From Viridothelium virens (Eukaryota; Ascomycota; Dothideomycetes; Trypetheliales; Trypetheliaceae): a DNA stretch of 56,601 nucleotides. The translations under genes and the position numbers were made by a program. Under the pieces are notes generated by a model, which was not told the DNA's origin, searched no databases, and saw nothing but the letters and a program-made list of their open reading frames with translations. The stretch lies in the NCBI GenBank assembly GCA_010094025.1, contig ML991879.1:1-56601 (forward strand). Direction: 5' to 3'. Shown here in pieces: positions 10,962 through 20,360 of the stretch; within the stretch, counting starts at the first letter, position 1, and every line of letters starts with the position of its first letter.

Positions 10962-12214
10962 GGCTATTGATGGCGGCTATAGGTTAAAAGTCGTGGACTT
11001 CACTTGAGAGGAGGTCAGTATTCTGGATCTGGAATGTGCGACAGTCCCTTCAGGCGATGGCGGCCTTTAAATGGATCTTGGAGCTGATGCAGCGGTAGAT
11101 AGTAGAGTAAAACAAGGTCCGCTGTGCCCAACGATCAGTATCTGCCACAAGTATATATTTGGACTGGTTTGATGACAAGTATGGCACTTTGAGCACCAGC
11201 CCGCGTATTGCTCTCTATTTGCTACTAAAGGAGGGACTCTATTTTACCTCGTGGGCGCTCGGTATTGAACAAAGGAACGGGTGACGTGACTCTTCGCTTA
11301 ATCCATCGGCCCTTTTGGAACTGAGGAGCTACAACAGTACAGTGGCCATTGTATGCGGAAGCGGCAGGTAAGGAGTCGTCCCATACATGCATTTCCACCA
11401 AGCTGTATTTTCATGGAAAGGCAAAAGCATTCGCAGAACCAACACAGCACATATGCGAGACGTAAGGCAGATGAGGCTGAAAACTGGCATGGCGCATCAG
11501 AAAAGGATTGTCGGGGGTCTCTCAGTTTTGCTTCTATCCTACCGCTTCGAGACCGTTGTTCGCTTTCTATGCTGTTGAGATTAATGTCTTGATTCTATAA
11601 AGCTATCTTAGGTAGGTCTGAAAAGTTTATGTGTGGTTTCACAGATGCGCTAGGCCTAGTTTGGATTGATTCAGGTTAGTCTTCAACAATGGGAGCCTAG
11701 CCGTGTAAAATCAAGCTAATTAATATCCAAACTCTCTTCCTTCCTGTCGGTTACATTATTAACAGGTTTCCTTCTGGCTCATTTCGTGAGGGACTTTAGG
11801 GTATTACCCCGCCGGGCGCCATTGCCAAGAGATGGCTCGAGATATTTTGCAGGTGGCGATGCTGACTTCCCTCACCAGCTAGCGAGGGTTGTAAACCTAG
11901 CTTTCTACGGCTCGGATACCACGATGTGCTGAGATACTCAAAGGACGATGGCTACAGATCCTTTCGATGGGCAGACCTAAGAAACCTGTGTCTTGGAGGA
12001 TTGAACAAAACAATGCAGCCTCCAGCTCGCTACCGCATATCGTAAGAGAGGTGGAAACTAGACCTAATGTGGTCAAGAGTGGGTTTAATCTAGCCAAAAT
12101 CGTAATGCTATTAAACTCAATCCTAAAGATCCTGATCATGGAATACACGAGTCTATTCCATACTCCGGCTATGCTTCCGACCCCTGACTTGAACAGGGCT
12201 TTTTCGTCGAAAAC
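10962..12214. other. Intergenic, 1.25 kb, no gene seen
   Basis: Upstream of the F-box-like gene. Small frames on the plus strand (11353-11592, 11967-12248) have neither motif nor splice support. Confidence 0.45.
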
Positions 12215-12721
12215 TCAGCGCTTCCTCGACCGGCTCTTCCCTGACTGAGAGCTCTCATTGTCACCACCCACTTGGTCAATTCGGGTAGACGAGCCAACAG
12301 AAAGCTCAAGATTATGCCTCTCGCCTTCGTTTGACGCGTCAAATGGCGACTGTGCATTCGCATTTGCAAGGAAAGAGACCGCATAGTTGATAGCATTTAC
12401 GGTACAGTCACGACCAAGGCACAACCAACCGCTAGCGCTGATGATTGTGAAAGTCTATAGGAAATCAGTTATGAGCTCAAAGGAATGCGGCTCAAAAGAA
12501 ACTTCATGATTTGTCGAATCGTTAAAAATCTCTTCAACTGATCCCCCTACAATCGTAATGCGTTTAATCCTCATGAACCCTCCCCTGTCAGAGTGAGCGC
12601 TAGTGGTCGGTCGCACGTAGGCGGTGCAGGTCGTCACGAAAAACGACTTCCGATCGTGGGATAGGGTATAGTAATCATCTCGTACTCGATGTGGGCTGTG
12701 AAATGCTTTGAGTACATTGTC
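12215..12721 (-). CDS. Possible small gene or remnant, unknown
   Basis: Two minus-strand blocks in the same frame, 12721-12503 and 12454-12215, are separated by what looks like a 48-bp intron (starts GTTTCT, has AACTGAT, ends CTATAG). Joined they give about 152 residues with protein-like composition and a basic, serine-rich end (KSRSRKR). No start codon was found in frame: a TGA precedes residue 1, so an upstream exon or decay must be assumed. The upstream side faces the carboxypeptidase gene (start 12880) with under 160 bp between. I do not recognise the product, and chance open frames are not excluded. Confidence 0.3.
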
Positions 12722-12879
12722 TCATGTTCTCATTCCATGATCAATATACAGCTGAAGTGGACCAGGAGAAGAATACCGCTACATAATCCGGAGACTTTGT
12801 CACGTATAAATAACCACTGTACATATGCATATGCGAACCATCAAGAATCCAACTTTCTCTTTCTTTCTTCTGTGTTGAG

Positions 12880-14791
12880 ATGTCTTCCATTCGGTATGTG
12901 ACCTGTCCAATTGTTCAGATATCCGCTAAGAAAGATTCTAAGCCTACCACTCCTCGGGCTATTCGCATTATTTGCAACTCTCGGAGAAGGCCAATTTGTA
13001 GACCCTCCCAACGATCTCATCAAGAAGACGGGGTATGCAGGTGTCGATGTCCGATACAAAGAAGTACCAACAGGAATCTGTGAACTCAATCCAGCTGTCA
13101 AATCATATTCCGGCTACGCCGATGTTGCCGAAAATCAACACATGTTTTGGATGTTTTTTGAGACCCGCAATGGCGATCCTACGACAGCCCCTCTAACACT
13201 TTGGATATCAGGAGGGCCTGGAGCAAGCTCAATGTACGAACTTTGGCAAGAGCTAGGTAAGTCTTACTTGCGGTGCAACCAAGTTGCTGCACTAATTTTC
13301 AACTTCTAGGCCCTTGCTTGATTAACTCCAGCATCGAGGTGAATAACAACCCATACAGCTGGAACGAATTCAGCAACATGATATTCATTGATCAACCAAT
13401 ACAAACAGGGCTCTCATACAGTGTCCCTACCCCAGGCTACGTAGATCCGGAGGGAGATACAATCGCCAACCTTCCCGACAACACGTGCTCTGACTGGGCA
13501 TCAGACTGGGATTGCGGGAAGTATTCCCGTGCCGACCAAACGACTACTGCAAACTCTACAGTTGACGCTGCCCCCAACGTCTGGAAGACCTTGCAAGGGT
13601 TCGTGGGCGTATTCCCACCGTATGCGCGAGACGGATTCCATTTCGCGACTGAATAATACGGAGGCCATTACGGGCCAGTCTTCGCAAAATATTTCAAGGA
13701 TCAAAATTCGAGGCTCTTCAACGCTTCATCGCCAGCAAGGGAGATCAATTTGGAGAGTGTGCTTATTGGGAATGGATGGTACGATCCGTTGATCCAAAAT
13801 GAGGCCTACTATAACTTCTCCGTGCAACCTGGTAACACTTACGACATTTTACTTGACAAAGACCATGCACATATGATGTACAATGCCATATATGGCCCTG
13901 GAAACTGCCGCGGTCATACTTTACAGTGCTACAATACCGGTAGACAAGATGTGTGCCAAGATGCTGACAACTTCTGCTCAAATGAGGTCGAAGCTATTTA
14001 CAAAGATTTCCTCCACCGAGATGTATACGATGTACGCGAACTCATTCCGGATCCAATTCCGCCAGATTGGCACGCCGATTATCTCAACACAGAGAGAATC
14101 CAAGTATGAATACCATGTCGAGAGCAAATCTGGCTGCTAATATGGTCGTAGAAAGCCATTGGTGCCTACGTCAACTACACATCAGACAGCGCCTTCGTCA
14201 GTCAATCATTTTCTGATACTGGGGACGATTCGCGTGTTTTCTCTATCATCCAAGACATGCGAGACCTGGTAGCAGCAAATCTCACTGTGGTCATGTACTT
14301 TGCAGACGCCGACTTTGAGTGCAAGTGGATCGGCGGGTAAGTAGATGTCCAGTACGAAATGCGGTCGAGCCTGTCTAACGTAGCATAGGTATGCTGTCGC
14401 TGAAGAGATAGGTGTTTCAGGTTTCGAAAAAGCAGGCTTTGTCAATATCACCACTGGAGATGACATTGTCCATGGTCAAGTAAAACAAGTCGGCAAATTT
14501 AGTTTTGTTCGAATCTTTGAGAGTGGTCACTCTGCGCCATTCTACCAACCTCTTGTCTCAATGGAAATGGTAGAACGAGCGATCAACGGATTTGACATTG
14601 CCACTGGCAAGACTAAAGTTGGACCAACCTATCAAACTGTCGGATCTCCGACTTCGACATATCATGAAGGAAACGCAACTGTTCAGTATGAACCTCTACC
14701 TTCTGATGCTTTTTACAATACAACAACGAACGAACCGGAAAGGCCGCCGAGTAGGATGAGTCAAAAACAACACCTTCCATGGCATTTATGA
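12880..14791 (+). pseudogene. Serine carboxypeptidase (S10), stop at nucleophile
   Basis: Peptidase family S10, secreted or vacuolar enzymes that trim C-terminal residues. Five exons: 12880-12893, 12943-13256, 13310-14103, 14152-14336, 14389-14791; all junctions are in phase and give 569 codons. Exon 1 joined to exon 2 yields a hydrophobic signal peptide (MSSIRLPLLGLFALFATLG). Seen: W-I-S-G-G-P-G-A-S-S (oxyanion region), F-I-D-Q-P, the Asp region (A-D-A-D-F-E-C-K-W) and the His region (E-S-G-H-S-A-P-F). The nucleophile block, normally G-E-S-Y-G-G, reads A-T-E-stop-Y-G-G-H-Y-G-P: codon 225 is TAA (13654-13656) where serine belongs. Everything after it is open and well conserved, so the loss looks recent, or the base is a sequence error. 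A single TCA-to-TAA change would explain it. Confidence 0.85.
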
Positions 14792-15719
14792 GTAGAAGCC
14801 ACGAATCTGAATTACCCGTTGAGGCTGGCTGCGGTGGCTTCGGTGAGCAAAATTTTTGGGAAGGGAAAAGCCGCGTTCCATGATTTGCGCGATCTCGCCG
14901 CTGGGGATGAGATCTTGATTTGACTAAGTGGTCTTCGAATAATAGAGATATTGGTCAGGTCTATCTCCAGAAATACGAAACACACAATTACAGAGACTTA
15001 CTGTACCTAATGCCCGCGATATACGTTAACACGCTCCAATATGGAAGCAGTAAATCGCCTGCTGACGAGAATAAACCCTTTGCATGGTTTGCATTAATCA
15101 ACATATTGTATCCGATGTCTACAACGCGCGTGATTTCCGTGTGCCTCTCCCTTGAGCCAGACGTCGTCCGAATTTTTACACGGAGCAGTGATGAAAATTA
15201 TTTCTTCTCAAATCCTTTTTTCTTGTGAAAAATGGATCAGCGCTGGGCCACTGGCAGATCGTATTGACTCGCATTTCCCAGCACCTCCAAACAATTTTGG
15301 GACACTCTGCTATACTGTTCGCAATCTACCAAGGATTCTCTTACCAAAATAGTTAACTTCTATCCGAATATTCTGCTACGCTCGGGCTACATTGGGAGGA
15401 CGTTGGAAAAACAGTGCGAAGTACTGCAGAGACGAAGGGCTGCCTGGGATAATTTCTCTCTTCCGGAGCGCAATTTTGCGGCGGTGCCCGCTGAATTGAC
15501 TCGCCAATCGGGCTTGCGTCAAGTCAAACGAAAGACTGTACCTCTAATCAATCATTCAGTCTTATGTCAATAATTGTAGCCTCGCTGGACTTACACGACT
15601 TGGTGTGACCACCTCGAATCACTGCAAAGCAACTCAATCAATTAGCTTGACACATCATGTATGCTGAATTCCAGATCCCATAATGCTTGAAAAAAGCGGC
15701 AAACTTTCTGCAACGGACC
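14792..15719. other. Intergenic between convergent genes
   Basis: It holds the 3' flanks of the carboxypeptidase and the membrane-protein gene. The carboxypeptidase frame stays open for 43 codons past its TGA (to 14923), but this has no family support. No other gene seen. Confidence 0.45.
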
Positions 15720-17545
15720 TTACAAAACGACTCCTAACTGGATTGCGCCAGCCGCTGTCCCACCAAACAGACCCAAAACCCAAAAACATACCCACAGCCA
15801 GAACCATCGAGAGACATATAGCTTTTGCTCCAAATTAGATTCATCTGCTTCTGCAACTTGCAGACTGGAGAATGTTCTTGCCCTCTCGACATTCACAGTA
15901 TCGACTCGGTGGAACCCGCCTGGGTGTGTACTATCACGTCGCTCATCTGCTGCTGATGATTTAGTTATGCAAGTCGTAGCAGGGCTGTCCTGTGTGTTTA
16001 CGGCCCTGGGAACGCAAGATTCAGCCAGCTCAGCGTCCTCTGGAAGCTGTACACTTTGCAGTGCGCTTTCACGTGCTCCCTCGTCCCTTGAACCAGAGTG
16101 GGCAGTAGCAGTGTCCAGTGGCGGCGCTTGTCCGTGCAATGCCCGATCGAACATAGAATTGTCTGGGTTTGGCTGAGGCTCGTTAGGCGCGATCGAAGCC
16201 GGCATTCGATTTGACCTTGTTCCTTCTTGTTCTTCTTCTTCCTTTTCTCTTTTCCCCTTCATCCTCGTCCTCCGGTTCCAAGCGTCCTCTATTACGACGA
16301 CTCAGCCGGTTATCCGGAGTACAAAAGAGACACAGCTCTTAGAACTACCTCGAGCCATCTCCCAGATCTGCGAAACAGGAAGTGCGAGCAGGAGGAGTGG
16401 CAATATCTGACCAAAGTCCCAACTGTTCTCGCTCCCAACCAAAACAGGAGTTCCATCTAGAGTCCACGAGTCGAATGCTTGGTTTCTAATAGTTATCAGG
16501 TTATATGTAACATAGACAAGCGTGGCCTAAACCCTATACAAGTCAATAATGTCCGAGGTAAGGATTTGTACAACAGTGATGTATAACAGGAAGAGGAGAG
16601 ATGAGACTGAATTCATCAACCGCGACGGCATTTTTTCAGGGCCTTCGACCCTTTCCCGCAGTGCATAATGCCATCGCTTGATAGAGAAACTACGAAAGAA
16701 TGGGTGCAATTCGGGACAGATGTCCCAAGTAATGGCAAGAAAGCCCCATAACAGAAATATGGCTGTGAAAGCTAGAAGGAAGATCTCTAGTGGACTATAG
16801 TAATATGGGAGACTACTCCACGCGCATTGCGTTACAAGACCAAGCTCGACAAGAAAGTAGTCATTAAAAGTGAGGATATTTCCAAGCAGGTTGAAAATGA
16901 AGATCAGAAAAATCGCCATTAATCGCCACCATTTCTTCCAAGGGTATCTCCTTAGCTTTGCCCTCACAATTAATATAGTACTTTGATGCGTGGCGAAGCT
17001 GGCCAGTCCAAGAAGCGAAACAACGAAGAAATGGTACTCCGTGATCACGCAGTGTCTAGCAAATCCTACAATTAGGATCGACGTTCCGGTAATAAGTTGC
17101 TGGTCGCCCAGAGTAAATGCGATGTCCTCGATAGCATCCAAGGAGAATTGTCGATCAGGTTTGAGAAACTGTGGAAGAAAGGTCCTGATCCGCTCGCTGA
17201 TTTTCCGAGTCCTTTGGACAACGCGCCTGTCAAGCTCATTTGGTGCGCAGTTGAAGTCTTTGGCAAAGAGAAAGGTAATAACAACAAAGAAAAACGTCAA
17301 CCAGGCGGATAATAGAAACGCGAGGATAACCTTGCAGCATCAGCATGAAGATATCGGCTTCGTTATCTGCCTGGGCTCACGCCGATGCCAGCCTATGCTC
17401 GGTCAGCGCGCGTTAGTATCCAGGTCTGGCATGGTTTTGTAAATGTCAGATGGTTCGAACCTACGATATCTGGATCCGCATCAAATTGAATGGGAGTTGT
17501 AACATTTGTACAATTGGCAAATATATCGAATCCGTGACAAGGCAT
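15720..17545 (-). CDS. Fungal multi-pass membrane protein
   Basis: Integral membrane protein of a filamentous-fungal family without known function. Five exons: 17545-17465, 17392-17381 (12 nt), 17330-16540, 16485-16349, 16288-15720; phases close to 530 codons (529 residues). The N-terminus has a short Cys-containing ectodomain-like stretch, then DPDI-AGIG, a motif I associate with this family, spanning the micro-exon. Then come a TM segment, a ~70-residue soluble stretch, about five further TM helices, a G-Q-I-L-P-L-L-L-L-A-L-P block, a long charged tail rich in E and S, and a final C-terminal TM (around F-W-L-W-V-C-F-W). Exon 3 alone would stop at TAG 16527; splicing at GTATAG 16539 avoids this and restores the family block. 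It converges on the carboxypeptidase gene. Transport or receptor roles cannot be told apart. Confidence 0.75.
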
Positions 17546-18468
17546 CGTTTTCTGATCGCTCTGGATTGCTGGAACGTACTACGATTGGGCTTTAAATGGC
17601 CATGCTGTACGGCTCCTCAGTTCAGCTAGATTAGACCAGCAGGAACAGCGAACAAAACGGCAGTCAATTCTGCAACCTCGACAAGGATGGGTTTATCACC
17701 TATGCTATCGTGCATCTAGACTCTACATGAGCCAATATATTGCCAACAGCATCCCACAGCATGGAACCAGCCGCGATCTTCAGCTAGCAGTGATCGATGT
17801 AGAAAAGGGTGATTGGCAGCTGGGGCTTCTAGCTAGAAAGGAGATCTGACATCGCAGGTGCGTCGCAATCACTCTTCGACCAGATTCGGAAGAGTCAGGG
17901 ATTCGAGTGGCCAAGTAAAGGAAAAAGACTCTGAATGAGCGGTGGCTGGCAACAAGCCGAGCAAGCCAGATTGCTGAAATTTGACAAACATTTCGACGAT
18001 GCAGGCCATTGGGAATCTTTGCACACCGACGAAAGCGGCTTCATCGGATCGGCCTAATGTCCCTAGATAAGACTTTACCTTTTTAGATAAGCCCTGCATA
18101 GAGTACATGACAAATTCTACCTTGAAACGTTAGAGTAAAAGCTACACTTTGGAGAACGATGATCCGGAGATGAATGAGTGGAAATGACTCAACTGATCGA
18201 CATTGACACTTTCCTTGTAGGTATTCTGGTGTGAAGGAAAGGCTGGTTGTGCTGTCACAAAAGGCTGTACCCCGCGGAGTACCTAAGATGCTCGTGAAAC
18301 CCGAGCGTTGATGCCCGAGGTAGGTACCCTACCATACGGTATCTTAGGAACTCTTCCAGGTGAATCTTAGCTGCTGAGATCTTTCGCTGCGATCGCACTA
18401 TCTCGTTTCCGCAGATTGAGACGAGCTACTAGCAGTGAGTCCGCAGTATGCATCCCTGAGCTACCAAT
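17546..18468. other. Divergent promoter region, 0.9 kb
   Basis: Lies between the membrane-protein gene (minus) and MED22 (plus). It contains TAGGTACC-like words near 18320-18350 and 18275-18285, but no recognised gene. A minus-strand frame at 18108-17869 (79 codons) has no support. Confidence 0.45.
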
Positions 18469-19031
18469 ATGGACCAATCCTTGCGCAACGCACCGGCTCT
18501 TCTTGGTGAGTAGATCCACCCGGTGCGAAACTGCTCAGTTTGTAAGTAGAATGCTAACCGAATAGCTCGCATCGATACCGCTACTCAGCAGTTGATCAGA
18601 AGATTTGAAAACCTGATTGGCCTTGCCTCTGTGAGTTCGCCAACGTGCTGCTAGGTTCGCCCTTCACGACCACTGATAATTCGCTATCCCGCTTCTCAGC
18701 TTGAAAAGACCGATCGGAACTCAACAGCTTTAAATGCACTGGAGATCGATGTTGAGACAGCTGCTCTGGTAAGCCATCTTCAATTTTCATGACGCGATTA
18801 TCGCAAGGAGGCTTGGTCGGAGATAGCTAAGGTATGTGGTAGATTCGTGGAGCGGAGGACTTAACGACCCTCATTCGGCAGATGCAAGAAGTCTGGCTCT
18901 TTGGCGAGCTTAACACTCTGGGGAAGAGCGAGAATCAAGAGAAGATGCAGCAAAGCACTGTTGCAGTTGCAGAATTACTGAACAAAGTTTTGTCGAGTTA
19001 TGGACGTGAAGCGACTCAAGCGGAGGTTTAA
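18469..19031 (+). CDS. MED22: Mediator complex subunit 22 (Srb6)
   Basis: Head-module subunit of Mediator, which links transcription activators to RNA polymerase II in the nucleus. Four exons: 18469-18505, 18566-18630, 18700-18768, 18843-19031; phases close to 119 residues, the usual size for this small subunit. Seen: an N-terminal helix with L-L-A-R-I-D and R-F-E-N-L-I-G-L-A, then V-E-T-A-A-L, then the family core A-E-D-L, L-I-R-Q-M-Q-E-V-W-L-F-G-E-L. The gene is so fragmented that no exon exceeds 63 codons; it was found by reading across introns with good GTGAG/GTAAG donors. DHFR follows on the same strand 291 bp downstream. Confidence 0.88.
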
Positions 19032-19183
19032 ATTTTGGGAGGCTCATCTACCATTCATTCTTAATACATGATACCCACGTAGTTTTAATGCACAATGGAT
19101 ATGATATCCTAGATGAACCTGATTCTCTATTCTTCAAACGCTTGCGGCCACTTGAGTTACGTGCTGAAATGACCGCTACTGCT

Positions 19184-19192
19184 TATATATTG
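19184..19192 (+). promoter_or_regulatory. TATA-like element upstream of DHFR
   Basis: TTATATATT lies about 135 bp upstream of the DHFR start codon, in the gap after MED22. It matches a TATA box by sequence only. Confidence 0.3.
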
Positions 19193-19322
19193 ATCCCGCA
19201 TAGAAAAGTTCAAACCACCTCCTCCTATGTCAGCACTTTAGCACAGCAGCAGCCCACAACATGAATACACGCAACAGCCGACTCACCACCCAATTTCTAT
19301 CGTCAATTACTCCATCACGATC

Positions 19323-20009
19323 ATGACAGCCTCACCTTCCACCTCCTCTGCCCAACTGCCCTCCGACACCATGCCGCGCTCTCTCGACCTCACCCTCATC
19401 GTCGCCGCCACACCCTCTATGGGCATCGGTCGCGCTGGCACCCTTCCCTGGCCTGCCCTAAAATCGGACATGGCCTACTTCGCCCGCGTTACCAAACGCA
19501 CCTTTCCAGCATCGACTTCTTCGTCAAGCGTTCGCAACGCCGTTGTCATGGGCCGTAAAACTTGGGAGAGCATCCCCGTGCGGTTTCGGCCGCTCAAAGA
19601 TCGAATCAACGTTGTGTTGACAAGGAACTCTGGAGCTATCGGTGAGGAAGAGAAGAAGAAGGAGGGTTCGGATGTGATTACGGCGACGGGAATGGAGGGG
19701 GCACTGGAAGAGTTGAGGAAGAGGGGGGAGGCGGTGGGGAGGTGCTTTGTTATTGGGGGCACGAGTGTATATGAGGAGGCTATGCGGAGGCCTGAGATGA
19801 AGAGGGTGCTGTTGACGAGAGTATACAAAGATTTTGAGTGCGACACCTTTTTCCCCGCGGACTTGAGCAGCGAAGTCGCAGCGAAGGAGGAAGGGTGGAG
19901 AAGGGGGAGTCGAGAGGACCTAGAGGCATTCGTGGGAGAGGAAGTAGGTGAAGGAAAGAAGGCGGATGGGGACGTAGAAATCGAGTTCTGTCTGTTTTAC
20001 AGGCCTTAA
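19323..20009 (+). CDS. Dihydrofolate reductase
   Basis: Reduces dihydrofolate to tetrahydrofolate with NADPH, needed for thymidylate, purine and methionine synthesis; cytosolic. A single exon of 228 residues. Seen: G-I-G-R-A-G-T-L-P-W-P (substrate/nucleotide loop), an acidic residue in S-D-M-A-Y-F at the catalytic position, V-V-M-G-R-K-T-W-E-S-I-P, and F-V-I-G-G-T-S-V-Y-E-E for NADPH. A low-complexity E/K-rich insert (around residue 110) and a charged loop near the end lengthen it relative to bacterial enzymes, as in other fungi. A second ATG at residue 16 would remove a Ser/Thr-rich leader; the first is used here by default. G-rich third positions are strong in the second half. Confidence 0.93.
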   Translation: MTASPSTSSAQLPSDTMPRSLDLTLIVAATPSMGIGRAGTLPWPALKSDMAYFARVTKRTFPASTSSSSVRNAVVMGRKTWESIPVRFRPLKDRINVVLTRNSGAIGEEEKKKEGSDVITATGMEGALEELRKRGEAVGRCFVIGGTSVYEEAMRRPEMKRVLLTRVYKDFECDTFFPADLSSEVAAKEEGWRRGSREDLEAFVGEEVGEGKKADGDVEIEFCLFYRP

Positions 20010-20360
20010 AGGGCTATAGGAAAAAGTTCGAGAGTTCGTCTCGAGAATCCCAGCACTGCCTGGCACGGAACGAGCTATACACACGTTCGAGTATTTCGGC
20101 TCCATTCAGTTGCCTATAGGACGCTAAGGGTTGCGCAAATACCCACATTACACACTCGGAGGGTGGTCGTCACCTCTGGAATGCCATGAACGGTTACAAT
20201 CATTAATCTGTCAAAGAAGCGCTGACAGGCTATGCTAAGAAAAGGGACAAATTCTAAAAAGGACAAGACCTCTATGACATTGAAGACTGATCAAAGGAAA
20301 CAGACGGCTCCTGAGACTATCCTGGGTATAATGAACGCCAAAGAACGATGAAGAGTCCAA
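20010..20360. other. Intergenic between convergent genes
   Basis: The 3' flanks of DHFR and the Ecm14 gene; nothing else seen. Confidence 0.5.

Noticed and set aside
12894-12918. 25-bp first intron in the carboxypeptidase gene (GTATGT to TTCAG)
   Set aside because: Too short for a fungal intron. The 49-bp choice ending at 12942 is also in phase, has a CGCTAAG branch and gives a clean signal peptide.
14792-14923. Readthrough extension after the carboxypeptidase TGA (43 open codons)
   Set aside because: The family normally ends near this TGA and the extension has no recognised domain; open by chance is likely.
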